A program made the position numbers and the translations under genes. The notes under the pieces are model-generated. The model was not told the DNA's origin. It was given only the letters and a program-made list of their open reading frames with translations, and ran no database searches. From contig NZ_PDWW01000020.1 of NCBI RefSeq assembly GCF_010093445.1, forward strand, positions 1 to 64,000: DNA of 64,000 nt, read 5' to 3'. Shown one piece after another: positions 35,992-44,816 of this stretch (position 1 is the first letter of the stretch; every line of letters starts with the position of its first letter). The stretch is from Pseudoxanthomonas japonensis (lineage in GTDB: Bacteria; Pseudomonadota; Gammaproteobacteria; Xanthomonadales; Xanthomonadaceae).

Positions 35992-36870
35992 ATGCAACGA
36001 ACCTCCCACCGCTATCTGCAGGTCGACGTATTCGCCGATCGTCCCGGCGCGGGCAACCCACTGGGGGTGGTCATGGATGCCGATGGCTGGGATACCGACC
36101 GCATGCAGGCGTTCGCGGCTTGGACCAACCTGTCCGAAACCATCTTCTTCCTGACGCCGACCACCCCGCACGCCAGCTACCGCATCCGCATCTTCACCCC
36201 GCGGCAGGAGCTGCCGTTCGCGGGGCATCCGAGCGTCGGCGCCGCCTGGGTGGCGCTGGAGGCCGGCCTGACCGATGACGCGGACAGGCTGGTGCAGGAA
36301 TGCGCGGCCGGCCTGCTGCCGATCCGTATCGACGGCAGCGGACGCCAGCGGGCGATCCGGTTGCGGGCACCGCGCGCACGTCGCGTCGATGCAACAGCAT
36401 CGCCTGCCCTCTTGGACGCCGTGGTCGCGCACCTTCCCATCGCGGGCCTGGCCCCCGCCCTCTGGAACAACGGACCTTCGTGGTGGCTCGTTGAAACGGA
36501 GGACGCCGATGCCGTCCGGCGCCTGGCGCCCGACCTGCCTGCCATCGCCGCGCTGACGCAGGCGACCGCGGCCGTCGGCCTGGCGGTCTTCGGCCGCACG
36601 CCGGCGGGCACCGACCCTGACCTCGCCGTGCGTGCCTTCTGCCCGGCCGACAACATCCCGGAAGATCCGGTCACCGGCAGCGTCAACGCGTGCATTGCTG
36701 CCGCACTCCACGCCGCCGACGCGCTGCCCGGCAACGACCGGTGCTATACCGCCAGCCAGGGGCGCGAACTCGGCCGCGACGGTCGCGTCGCCTTGCAGGT
36801 CGATGACGAGGGCGAAGTCTGGATCGGCGGTCAGGTGCAGTTGGTCATCGACGGCCGGGTGACTTGGTAA
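35992..36870 (+). CDS. PhzF-family isomerase-like protein (copy 1)
   Basis: Diaminopimelate-epimerase-fold protein of the PhzF family, 292 residues. It has the N-terminal VDVFADRPGAGNPLGVV signature, the catalytic-type Glu in LSETIF (E49), FAGHPSVGAA and the C-terminal EDPVTGSVN phosphate/oxyanion motif, all intact, so it is probably an active enzyme. Most PhzF relatives outside phenazine clusters have unknown substrates. It diverges from the lysA fusion and is followed after 31 nt by a paralogue of identical length. Confidence 0.9.
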   Translation: MQRTSHRYLQVDVFADRPGAGNPLGVVMDADGWDTDRMQAFAAWTNLSETIFFLTPTTPHASYRIRIFTPRQELPFAGHPSVGAAWVALEAGLTDDADRLVQECAAGLLPIRIDGSGRQRAIRLRAPRARRVDATASPALLDAVVAHLPIAGLAPALWNNGPSWWLVETEDADAVRRLAPDLPAIAALTQATAAVGLAVFGRTPAGTDPDLAVRAFCPADNIPEDPVTGSVNACIAAALHAADALPGNDRCYTASQGRELGRDGRVALQVDDEGEVWIGGQVQLVIDGRVTW

Positions 36871-36901
36871 GCTGCGCGGCCCCCACGCGACCACGTCCCC
36901 C

Positions 36902-37780
36902 ATGACCCTCCGCCGCTACGTCCAGCTGGACGTATTCGCCGACCGCCCCGGCGCCGGCAACCCGCTGGCCGTCGTCCTCGACGCCGCCGGCCTCGACGAC
37001 GCCGCCATGCAGGCCATCGCCCGCTGGACGCGCCTGCCGGAAACCACGTTCGTGTTCGCCCCCACTCAGCCGGGCGCGAGCTATGCCGTGCGCATGTTCA
37101 GCCCGCGCCGCGAAGTACCGTTCGCGGGCCACCCCAGCGTCGGCACCGCCCATGTCGTGCTCGATGCCGGCCTCGCCTCGCCCGTCGACGGCCTGCTGAT
37201 GCAGGAAGGCGCAGCCGGCGTGCTGCCGCTGTGCGTGGATGGCGAAGGCGCCTCGCGCACGATCGCCGTTCGCACGCCGCGGGCACACGTCGTGAAGATC
37301 GGTGAGCCGGCTTCCGATGATGTGCTGCGTGCAACCCTCGCAACTTTACCTGCCGGCGACCTGCCGCCCGCCCTGGTCGACGGTGGTCGCCGCTGGTGGC
37401 TGGCGGAGGTGCGCGACGAGGCCGCACTGCGTGGAGCGATACCGGACTGGGAAGCCATTGGCGCGCTCGCCCGTGCCAGCGAAAGCATGGGTGTCTGTGC
37501 GTACGCACGCACGCCTGGGCAGCCGTATGACCTGGCCGTACGTGCCTTCGTCGGCGCGCCTGCCGCATTCGAGGATGCCGCCTCCGGTGCCGCCAACGCG
37601 ACGCTGGCGGCCTGGCTGGCGGCGCGCGATGCGCTGCCCGGCCGCGACGGCCGCTACATCGTCAGCCAGGGCCGCGAAGTCGGCTACGACGCGCGCCTTC
37701 AACTGCGCGTGGACGACGCGGGCGACGTGTGGTCCGGCGGCCATGTGCGTACCATCGTGACCGGTGAGATCGACTGGTAG
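36902..37780 (+). CDS. PhzF-family isomerase-like protein (copy 2)
   Basis: Tandem paralogue of the preceding gene, also 292 residues, with LDVFADRPGAGNPLAVV, the Glu in LPETTF (E47) and FAGHPSVGTA. The C-terminal motif, EDPVTGS in copy 1, reads EDAASGAAN here, so substrate binding has probably changed. Divergence along the whole length suggests an old duplication. A GTAG palindrome follows its stop codon. Confidence 0.9.
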   Translation: MTLRRYVQLDVFADRPGAGNPLAVVLDAAGLDDAAMQAIARWTRLPETTFVFAPTQPGASYAVRMFSPRREVPFAGHPSVGTAHVVLDAGLASPVDGLLMQEGAAGVLPLCVDGEGASRTIAVRTPRAHVVKIGEPASDDVLRATLATLPAGDLPPALVDGGRRWWLAEVRDEAALRGAIPDWEAIGALARASESMGVCAYARTPGQPYDLAVRAFVGAPAAFEDAASGAANATLAAWLAARDALPGRDGRYIVSQGREVGYDARLQLRVDDAGDVWSGGHVRTIVTGEIDW

Positions 37781-37796
37781 TGGCATCCGGTTTTTT

Positions 37797-37919
37797 GTAG
37801 GAGCGACGTAAGTCGCGACCGCGGACCCTCTCTGCTGCAGATGCATGGGACAAGCGCATGCAGGTCAGCCCTGTCCCGGATGCGTTCGACTGCACGGTCG
37901 CGACTCACGTCGCTCCTAC
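37797..37919. repeat. GTAG-type palindromic repeat pair with long spacer
   Basis: Inverted 23-nt arms (37797-37819 and 37897-37919) identical to those at 16055-16113, but with a 77-nt spacer in place of 13 nt. Lies between convergent PhzF copy 2 and the amidohydrolase gene, so it may double as a terminator. Confidence 0.8.
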
Positions 37920-37932
37920 AGAAGCCTGAGAT

Positions 37933-39597
37933 CTACTTCGCCTCGTAGACAGGCTTGCCGTCGACCCAGGTCGAACGGACATGCAGGTCGTCGAGTTGCT
38001 CGCCCGGAATCGCCAGCGGATCCTCGTCCAGGATGACGAAATCGGCGTGCAGACCCGGCGCGAGCCGGCCCACCGCTTTCTCGTCGTGCCCTGCCCATGC
38101 GGCATCCGCGGTGAATCCGCGCAATGCCTCAGCAGCGCTCAAACGTTGGTCCGGCATCCACCCGCCGTCGGGGTGATCCTTGCCGTCCTGCCTTGTCACC
38201 GCTGCATGCAGGCCGCGCCGCGGGTCCACCGACTCCACCGGGAAATCCGAGCCCAGCGCCAGCTTCACACCACTCCCCTGCAACCGCTGCCACGCATAGG
38301 CGACGGTGATGCGCACCGGCCCCAGACGATCCTGCGCCCATGGCATGTCGGACGTGGCATGCGTCGGCTGCATCGAGGCGATCACGCCGAGGGCGGCGAA
38401 GCGCGGGAATTCTTCCGGCGCCACCACCTGCGCATGCTCGATGCGCCAGCGATGGTCGGTCTTGGCGGCATCGCCCAGCACGCGCTGGTAGGCATCCAGC
38501 ACCAGTCGATTGCCGCGGTCGCCGATCGCATGCGTCGCCACCTGCACCTTGCAGTCTCGTGCCTTGCGCATGGCGACCTCCAGCGCCGCCGGCTCGGTCA
38601 CCAGCAGGCCGCGATTGCCGGGATCGTCGCTGTAGTCCTCCAGCAGCGCGGCACCGCGACTGCCCAACGCGCCATCGGCATACAGCTTCACGCCGGTCAT
38701 CTGCAGGCGACCGCCGGCATGGCGATATGGGCCCTGCGCGCACAGGTCGGCCAGTGCGGCGCCATCGCCGTCCGCATAGGCATCGATGCGCAGTGGCAGG
38801 CGACCTTCGTCGGCGAACTGCTTCATCAGTGCCAGATCCTCGCGCGACACGCCCATGTCGTGCACGCCGGTCAGGCCATTTTGCACCGCCGCCTGCGTGG
38901 CCTTCTCCAGTGCCTGCCGACGGTAGGCCGCATCGGGCGCCGGCACCACGGCATTGACCAGCACCATCGCGGCATCGACGAACACACCGCTCGGCTTGCC
39001 ATCAATGCGCTCGATGCGCCCGCCGTCCGGTTGCCAGTCGCCGCCCAGCGGACGCGGCGCCTTCGCGGCCACCGCACGCAGGGCCGCACTGTTCGCCCAG
39101 CCGGCATGGCCATCCACGCGCTCGAGCCAGACCGAGCGATCGGGGAATGCGGCATCGAGATCCGCCGCGGTCGGGAACGTCCTCTCCGGCCAGTCGTTCT
39201 GGTCCCAGCCGCCACCCAGCAGCCAGGCATTCGGCGGCAGTTGCTTTTCGAACGCGCGCAGGCGCGCGATCACTTCCGCCTTGTCCTCGGCATCCACCAG
39301 GTCGGCGCGCATCAAGGCGTATCCCAGCCCCATGACATGGCCATGCGCATCGATCAGGCCGGGGATCACCGTCTTGCCGGCGGCGTCGATGCGTGTCGCA
39401 TCCGGATAGCGCGCAAGCAGTTCGCGCGCGCCGCCAACGGCCAGGATGCGCCCGTCGGCATCCCATGCCATCGCTTCCGCGACGGGCCGTGAGGCATCGG
39501 ACGTGTGCACACGCGCCGCCGTCACCACCTGCACCTGTGCCTGCACGGCACCCGCGCACATCAACAGCCCGCCCATTCCCCATGCCAGATGCCGCAT
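37933..39597 (-). CDS. Amidohydrolase 3-family (YtcJ-like) metalloenzyme, exported
   Basis: A 554-residue metal-dependent amidohydrolase of the YtcJ/amidohydrolase_3 group with a signal peptide (cleaved near residue 20). The metal-binding HxH lies in PGLIDAHGHVMGLG, further conserved segments are GGGWDQNDWP, GDRGNRLVLD (His in ATHAIGD) and HAQVV, and the active-site Asp region is LALGSDFPVE. Substrate specificity in this group is broad (imides, formamides, N-acyl compounds), and none can be assigned. Monocistronic, ending against the palindromic repeat. Confidence 0.9.
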   Translation of the reverse strand: MRHLAWGMGGLLMCAGAVQAQVQVVTAARVHTSDASRPVAEAMAWDADGRILAVGGARELLARYPDATRIDAAGKTVIPGLIDAHGHVMGLGYALMRADLVDAEDKAEVIARLRAFEKQLPPNAWLLGGGWDQNDWPERTFPTAADLDAAFPDRSVWLERVDGHAGWANSAALRAVAAKAPRPLGGDWQPDGGRIERIDGKPSGVFVDAAMVLVNAVVPAPDAAYRRQALEKATQAAVQNGLTGVHDMGVSREDLALMKQFADEGRLPLRIDAYADGDGAALADLCAQGPYRHAGGRLQMTGVKLYADGALGSRGAALLEDYSDDPGNRGLLVTEPAALEVAMRKARDCKVQVATHAIGDRGNRLVLDAYQRVLGDAAKTDHRWRIEHAQVVAPEEFPRFAALGVIASMQPTHATSDMPWAQDRLGPVRITVAYAWQRLQGSGVKLALGSDFPVESVDPRRGLHAAVTRQDGKDHPDGGWMPDQRLSAAEALRGFTADAAWAGHDEKAVGRLAPGLHADFVILDEDPLAIPGEQLDDLHVRSTWVDGKPVYEAK

Positions 39598-39662
39598 GCC
39601 TCGCTCCCACGCTGATCCAGCGGTGGACTATGCGCGGTGCGGCGCACGACGGCAACGGCAGC

Positions 39663-39687
39663 AAAAAAGGGGCCTTGCGGCCCCTTT
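39663..39687 (-). terminator. Intrinsic terminator of the glycine-zipper gene
   Basis: On the minus strand a stem AAAGGGGCC/GGCCCCTTT with a GCAA loop is followed by a run of six T. Lies 49 nt beyond the glycine-zipper stop codon. Confidence 0.85.
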
Positions 39688-39735
39688 CGCGGCATTCCCC
39701 TGCTTACCGCCCCGGGTTTCCGCGCAACGCGACGG

Positions 39736-40449
39736 TCATTCGGGGCGCACGTCCACGCGCACGCGCATCCGCTCGCCGGGGTGGTAACCGGTGCGGGTGT
39801 GGTAGGTGCGGCCGCCGTATTCATAGGTGACGTCGTAACCGGATACGCGTCCGTCGCCGTAGTAGTCATCGCCATAGCGGCCGTCGCTCACCGGCACGGG
39901 ATCACAGACTCGCACCTGGCCGCGCTGCACCTGGCGGTTGCGCTGGTTGTTGTGGTAGATGGAACGGCCCGCCATGCCGCCGACCATCGAACCGACCGCC
40001 GTGCCGACGTAGCGACCGCTGCCGTCGCCGACCTTGCTGCCCAGCACCGCACCGGCGATGCCGCCGATCACCGTAGCCACCGTGCGACCGGCCTCGGTTC
40101 CGCCGGAGGTCGTGCGCCGGTCGCCATATCCGTTCTGCCCGTAGACATCGCGGTAGTCGCCATTGTCGTAGACATCGCCGTAGCCGCGATTCGAATACCC
40201 ATCGTCGCGATACCCGTCGCGCGCATAGACATCATCGGCATCGCGGTAGTAGCACCGTTGCGACGTCGTGCTTCGCGCATCGCGGTAACCGCCTTCGATG
40301 ACGGGATCGACGCGGACAACGCGTGCGTAGTCGTAATAGGGTTCGTCGCCGTAGCGGTCGGACGTACCGTACTGCCGTGAGGTCTGCGCGGATGCCACGC
40401 CGGCGGCCAACAGGCCCACGGCCATCACGGCGGCGGAAAGACGCTTCAT
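39736..40449 (-). CDS. Glycine-zipper 2TM-domain envelope protein
   Basis: A 237-residue exported protein (signal MKRLSAAVMAVGLLAAGVASAQ). After a Tyr/Asp/Arg-rich low-complexity stretch (residues 25-110, many YRD/GYGD repeats) comes a glycine-zipper segment GGIAGAVLGSKVGDGSGR...VGSMVGGMAG, as in Rickettsia 17-kDa-antigen-like proteins that insert in or coat the outer membrane. There is no lipobox. The C-terminal 60 residues (YDVTYEYGGRTYHTRTGYHPG) form a beta-rich region common in xanthomonad homologues. Function unknown. Confidence 0.85.
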   Translation of the reverse strand: MKRLSAAVMAVGLLAAGVASAQTSRQYGTSDRYGDEPYYDYARVVRVDPVIEGGYRDARSTTSQRCYYRDADDVYARDGYRDDGYSNRGYGDVYDNGDYRDVYGQNGYGDRRTTSGGTEAGRTVATVIGGIAGAVLGSKVGDGSGRYVGTAVGSMVGGMAGRSIYHNNQRNRQVQRGQVRVCDPVPVSDGRYGDDYYGDGRVSGYDVTYEYGGRTYHTRTGYHPGERMRVRVDVRPE

Positions 40450-40519
40450 GTCGGGTACTCCCCCACGCCGGATTGGCGTGGACGCATGCTCGGCCCGCCC
40501 GGGTGAAATCGGGCTGAAC

Positions 40520-41215
40520 TCAACCGACCTGAACCGCGTGGTTTAGCCATTCGACAGCTTGCGCGGCGATGCCGGTCGCGTGCCGGTCCAGCAGTGGCCC
40601 GACATGGGAGGGAGACACCGTTTGCAGCACATCGGACGACCATGCGGCCGCCATCGCCGATGGGATCGATGGCGGGACGTCGTCATCGACCTGCGACAGC
40701 ACGAGCAGCACCGGACACGCGGGCCGCGCGATCTCGTCGCCCGCATACGCATGACGCAGCACCGCACCGGACTCATCGCGCCAGTGGCGGAAGGCGAACA
40801 GCGCCGTCGCCTCGTCGGCATCCGGCAACGCACGCCGTGTACCGTCGAGGCGCGCTTGGCGATGCCACGGGACGATGTCCGGCCAGGTGCGCACGATCAG
40901 GTCCGAATGCCACGGCGCCGGCGGCAGCGGATTCACGAGTACGACCGCATCCGCGGCCTCAGCCACGTGGAGCGCCAGCAGACCACCCAGGCTGGCGCCG
41001 ACCACGACGCGTGGCCGCGGCATTACCGACAACGCGTCGCGCACCTGCTGCAGGTAATCGTCGAAGCCGGTGGCCGCGAGTCCCGCGGCCACCGGCTGCA
41101 GATCCGGCGCGGCGACGGCGATGCCCTTCGCCTCGAACACGCCGCGCCACACGTTCCATTCCCAGCCGCCACCGCCGGCGCCATGCACCAGCAGCGCGGC
41201 CCGGATGGCGGTCAA
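40520..41215 (-). CDS. Alpha/beta hydrolase
   Basis: A 231-residue alpha/beta hydrolase with the oxyanion-type LLVHGAGGGGWEW (8-20), nucleophile elbow VGASLGG and a C-terminal PSHVGPLLDRH with the probable catalytic His. No substrate is evident. The start is a TTG whose TTGA overlaps the OsmC stop, with GGAGG 11 nt upstream; no ATG start fits the fold. Translationally coupled to osmC. Confidence 0.82.
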   Translation of the reverse strand: MTAIRAALLVHGAGGGGWEWNVWRGVFEAKGIAVAAPDLQPVAAGLAATGFDDYLQQVRDALSVMPRPRVVVGASLGGLLALHVAEAADAVVLVNPLPPAPWHSDLIVRTWPDIVPWHRQARLDGTRRALPDADEATALFAFRHWRDESGAVLRHAYAGDEIARPACPVLLVLSQVDDDVPPSIPSAMAAAWSSDVLQTVSPSHVGPLLDRHATGIAAQAVEWLNHAVQVG

Positions 41216-41646
41216 AGCAGCGTCGCCTCCAGTGACACCGGCACCGACAGGGCGCGCGAGATCACGCAGCCGGCCTTCGCCTGCTGGGCGATCTCCTCGA
41301 ACTGCGCGGCGCTGATGTCCGGCACGCTGGCCGACACAGTCAGCTTGATCGCGGTGACGGTCGGGCCCGGATCCATGCCCGGCTCCATCGTCGCCTCGGC
41401 GCGCGTCTGCAGCTTGTCCGGCGTGAAGCCGGCCTTGCCCAGCACCGCCGACAGCGCCATGGTGAAGCAACCGGCATGCGCCGCCGCCAGCAGTTCCTCC
41501 GGATTGGTGCCCTTCTCGTCGCCGAAGCGCGTCTTGAAGGAATAGTTCTGGCCTTCGAACAGGCCGCTCTGCGGCGTGCTCAACGTGCCCTTGCCGGACT
41601 GCAGGTCGCCGCTCCACACCGCATCCGCATAACGCTTCAAAGCCAT
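41212..41646 (-). CDS. osmC: OsmC-family organic hydroperoxide reductase
   Basis: A thiol peroxidase-like protein that reduces organic hydroperoxides. The 144-residue protein has both reactive cysteines: C60 in LLAAAHAGCFTMAL and C127 in KAGCVIS. Length and motif spacing agree with OsmC more than Ohr. The alpha/beta hydrolase gene downstream overlaps it by 4 nt. Confidence 0.94.
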   Translation of the reverse strand: MALKRYADAVWSGDLQSGKGTLSTPQSGLFEGQNYSFKTRFGDEKGTNPEELLAAAHAGCFTMALSAVLGKAGFTPDKLQTRAEATMEPGMDPGPTVTAIKLTVSASVPDISAAQFEEIAQQAKAGCVISRALSVPVSLEATLL

Positions 41647-41852
41647 GGTCGTGCTCCATCAGGGTCAGGGGAGCGCAGGGTACACCCGCGGATGTTCACG
41701 GCATGTACCGCAGTGCGGCTTGACCCCGCCCACCCACGTGCCGATGCTGGCCGTCCGCCATGACCGCCCGCCGAGCGCCACGCTCACGGGATGCGCTCAG
41801 CCCGGACAGCCATGACGGCCCTTCGACCCCAACCTTCGGGAGGAACGGCCTC

Positions 41853-43898
41853 ATGTCGTACAGCACGCAACAGATCCGCAACGTGGCCCTGGCGGGCCAC
41901 CCCGGCGCCGGCAAAACAACCTTGTTCGAAGCCCTGCTGCATGCCGGCGGCGCCCTCCAGGTGGCAGGCACCATCGAGCGCGGTACCACGGTCTCGGACC
42001 ACGATCCAATCGAGAAGGCCCGCGGCCATTCCATCGACACCGCCATCGCCAGCACCGACCACGGCGGCATGCACGTCAACCTGATCGACACGCCCGGCTA
42101 TCCGGAATTCCGCGGCCCCACGCTGTCGGCGTTCTCCGCGGTGGATACCGCACTGATCGTGGTCGATGCCGACAGCGGCGTCGCCCACGGCACCCGCCGC
42201 CTGATGGAACGCGCCCGCGAGCGCAACCTGTGCCGCGCCATCGTCATCAACAAGATCGACCACGAAGGCGCCGACGCGGCCGGCGTGCTGGCCGCGCTGC
42301 GCGAGGAGTTCGGGCCGGAAGTGCTGCCGCTCAATCTCCCCGCGCAGGATGGCAAGGCCGTGATCGACTGCTTCTGGCAATCGGCCGGCGATTCCGACCT
42401 CGGCGCGGTCGCCGACTGGCACCAGAAGATCATCGACCAGGTCGTCGAGATCAACGAGACGGTGATGGAGCACTACCTGGACCTGGGCGAAGGCGGCCTG
42501 TCCGGCGAGGAACTGCACGACGCCTTCGAGCAGTGCCTGCGCGAAGGACATCTGGTGCCGGTGTGTTTCGCGTCCGCGCGTACCGGCGTCGGCGTGAAGG
42601 AACTGCTGGACGTGGCCGAACGGCTGTTTCCGAATCCGGCAGAAGCCAACCCGCCACCGTTCGTGAAGTCCAACGGCAGCGGCCAGCAACGGATCGAAGC
42701 GGTTCCCGACCCGCGTGCGCACGTCATCGCCGACGTCTTCAAGATCGTCAACGATCCCTTCGTCGGCAAGCTGGGCATCTTCCGCGTGTACCAGGGCACG
42801 CTGAAGAAGGACACGCAGCTGTTCGTCGATGACGGCAAGAAGCCGTTCAAGGTCGGCCACCTGTTCAAGCTCAAGGGCAAGGACCACGTGGAAGTCGAGC
42901 AGGCCATTCCCGGCGACATCGCCGCCGTGGCCAAGGTCGACGACCTGCACTTCGATGCGGTGCTGCACGACAGCCACGACGAGGATCACATCCACCTGGC
43001 GCCAGTGGCGTTTCCGAAGCCGATGTTCGGCCTGGCGATCGAGGCGGCCAGCAAGGGCCAGGAACAGAAACTGTCCATCGCCCTGCAGAAACTGGCCGAA
43101 GAGGATCCCGCCTTCGTCGTCGAGCACCAGCCCGAGTTGAACGAGACCGTCATCCACGGCCTGTCCGACCTGCACCTGCGCGTGATGCTGGAGCGGTTGA
43201 AGGAACGGCACGGCGTGGAAGTGAAGACGCGGCCGCCGCGCATCGCCTACCGCGAGACCATCGGCGCCAAGGCCGAAGGCCACCATCGCCACAAGAAGCA
43301 GACCGGCGGCGCCGGGCAGTTCGGCGAGGTCGCCCTGCGCATCGAGCCGCTGCCGCGTGGCGCCGGTTTCGAGTTCGTCGACGAAGTGAAAGGCGGCACC
43401 ATCCCCGGGCAGTTCCTGCCGGCCGTGGAAAAAGGCGTGCGCCAGGTGCTGGGCAGTGGCGCGGTGGCGGGTTATCCGCTGCAGGACATCCGCGTGGTCG
43501 TCCATGACGGCAAGCACCACGCGGTGGACAGCAAGGAGGTCGCGTTCGTCGCCGCCGGCAAGAAGGCCTTCCTCGACGCCATCGCCAAGGCGCGGCCGCA
43601 GGTACTGGAGCCGGTGGTCGACCTGGAAGTCGCCGTGCCCGAAGCGCAGGTCGGCGATATCACCGGCAGCCTGGCCGGCAAGCGCGCCCGCATCAACGGC
43701 ACCGACGCGACGCGCGGCGAGATCGTGGTAAGGGCTCAGGTACCGTTGGCGGAACTGGAGGGCTACGCTGCGGAACTGAAAGCGATGACCGCCGGCCAGG
43801 GACGCTACCGCCTGGATTTCAGCCACTACGAGCCGGTGCCGCCTGGCGTCCAGCAGAAGCTGGTGGACGCCTACAAGCCGCGGCACGACGACGATTGA
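41853..43898 (+). CDS. EF-G-like translational GTPase, paralogue
   Basis: A 681-residue protein with all EF-G domains: the G domain (Walker A GHPGAGKT, 15-22; DTPG; NKID), domain II, domain III, a domain IV with HHRHKKQTGGAGQFGEV and a C-terminal domain V. It is annotated in many genomes as an elongation factor G-like protein, distinct from canonical fusA next to rpsG/tufA. The switch I segment reads EKARGHSID, not the usual RGITI, so it may not act in ordinary elongation. The start at 41853 has GGAGG upstream. No ribosomal genes are near. Confidence 0.9.
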   Translation: MSYSTQQIRNVALAGHPGAGKTTLFEALLHAGGALQVAGTIERGTTVSDHDPIEKARGHSIDTAIASTDHGGMHVNLIDTPGYPEFRGPTLSAFSAVDTALIVVDADSGVAHGTRRLMERARERNLCRAIVINKIDHEGADAAGVLAALREEFGPEVLPLNLPAQDGKAVIDCFWQSAGDSDLGAVADWHQKIIDQVVEINETVMEHYLDLGEGGLSGEELHDAFEQCLREGHLVPVCFASARTGVGVKELLDVAERLFPNPAEANPPPFVKSNGSGQQRIEAVPDPRAHVIADVFKIVNDPFVGKLGIFRVYQGTLKKDTQLFVDDGKKPFKVGHLFKLKGKDHVEVEQAIPGDIAAVAKVDDLHFDAVLHDSHDEDHIHLAPVAFPKPMFGLAIEAASKGQEQKLSIALQKLAEEDPAFVVEHQPELNETVIHGLSDLHLRVMLERLKERHGVEVKTRPPRIAYRETIGAKAEGHHRHKKQTGGAGQFGEVALRIEPLPRGAGFEFVDEVKGGTIPGQFLPAVEKGVRQVLGSGAVAGYPLQDIRVVVHDGKHHAVDSKEVAFVAAGKKAFLDAIAKARPQVLEPVVDLEVAVPEAQVGDITGSLAGKRARINGTDATRGEIVVRAQVPLAELEGYAAELKAMTAGQGRYRLDFSHYEPVPPGVQQKLVDAYKPRHDDD

Positions 43899-44149
43899 GC
43901 GTCGCAGGGGTGCGGCATCCGGTCGCGGCGGCATGCGACGGATGCCGCTTGCGGTGCATGTGAGTGAGGTGATTTCGTCATGCCGACCGGCGATTTCCGA
44001 CGCGCGGCGATGGAAAAACGGAAAAAAAGCGAAAAAAAAGGCGTTTCAGGGTCGATCTGCCCTTGGCGCCGCCAGTTCTTTGCCCTACATTTCGCTTGCC
44101 GATGCGATCGGCCCGATTACCCAACCACTCGACAGTAGAGACAGGACAC

Positions 44150-44548
44150 ATGGCAAAGAGCACCAAGAAGGCCGCGCCGAAGAAGGCCGCCAAGAAAGCT
44201 GCACCGAAGGCCGCCGCCAAGCCGGCCGCGCCGAAGCCGATCAAGGAAGCGCTGAGCAAGTCGGGCCTCGTCGCCCACATCGCCGAAGCCACCGCCGTTG
44301 CCGCCAAGGACGTCCGCGCCGTGCTGGCTTCGCTGGAAAGCGCCGTGCACGCCTCCGTCAACAAGAAGGGCGCTGGCGCCTTCACGCTGCCGGGCCTGCT
44401 GAAGATCACGGCCGTCAACGTGCCGGCCAAGCCGAAGCGCAAGGGCATCAACCCGTTCACCAAGGAAGAGCAGTGGTTCGCCGCCAAGCCCGCCACGGTG
44501 AAGGTCAAGGTCCGTCCGCTGAAGAAGCTGAAGGACGCCGCAGCCTGA
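44150..44548 (+). CDS. HU-like DNA-binding protein with Lys/Ala-rich N-terminal tail
   Basis: A nucleoid-associated protein of 132 residues. Residues 1-33 are a Lys/Ala/Pro tail with repeated KKAAPK-type units resembling histone H1 tails; residues 34-125 form an HU/IHF fold that keeps the KGINPFTKEEQ-like DNA-contact arm. Such tailed HU proteins occur in xanthomonads and some other bacteria and are thought to compact DNA. An ATG at 44150 follows GACAGGACAC. A terminator lies directly downstream. Confidence 0.92.
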   Translation: MAKSTKKAAPKKAAKKAAPKAAAKPAAPKPIKEALSKSGLVAHIAEATAVAAKDVRAVLASLESAVHASVNKKGAGAFTLPGLLKITAVNVPAKPKRKGINPFTKEEQWFAAKPATVKVKVRPLKKLKDAAA

Positions 44549-44570
44549 TCGCTGCGCACCTCGCGGTTGC

Positions 44571-44604
44571 AAGAAGGGACGGCCTGGCCGTCCCTTCTTT
44601 TTTG
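44571..44604 (+). terminator. Intrinsic terminator of the HU-like gene
   Basis: An AAGAAGGGACGG stem with its complement around CCTGG, followed by TTTTTTG. Strong stem and U-run directly after the HU-like stop codon. Confidence 0.88.
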
Positions 44605-44640
44605 CGCGTGTCGTGCGGACCATGGCCGTTGCCTGTCCTT

Positions 44641-44662
44641 GTAGAGCGGAGCTTGCTCCGCT
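44641..44662. repeat. Single GTAG-type palindromic unit, partly degenerate
   Basis: GTAGAGCGGAGC-TT-GCTCCGCT: the GTAG signature followed by an 8-bp hairpin (44645-44652 with 44655-44662). A recognisable but decayed partner, with AGCAAGCTCGAC, lies around 44706-44722. The remainder of the 268-nt gap has the promoter of the DUF533 gene. Confidence 0.65.
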
Positions 44663-44753
44663 GCTTTCCGGCCCCGTTCGCGGAAGCATGCCGAAAGAGC
44701 AGAACAGTCCAGCAAGCTCGACGCTGCGCTGCCGCCCCTGCCGTCCGTCACCC

Positions 44754-44790
44754 TTGTCCTGACGCCTCCACGCCCTAAGATCGTCAGGAC
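44754..44790 (+). promoter_or_regulatory. Promoter with 9-bp inverted repeat before the DUF533 gene
   Basis: A TTGTCC (-35, 44754-44759), a 16-nt spacer and TAAGAT (-10, 44776-44781). A perfect inverted repeat GTCCTGACG (44756-44764) and CGTCAGGAC (44782-44790) overlaps both boxes, centres 26 nt apart, which fits a dimeric regulator binding across the promoter. No regulator gene is adjacent. Confidence 0.5.
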
Positions 44791-44816
44791 ATCCCTCCAC
44801 GCAAGGCATCGACCGC

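Noticed and set aside
43933-44149. Open frame upstream of the HU-like gene
   Set aside because: The A-rich stretch around 44010-44045 makes Lys-rich codons by chance; no start signal or conservation clue.
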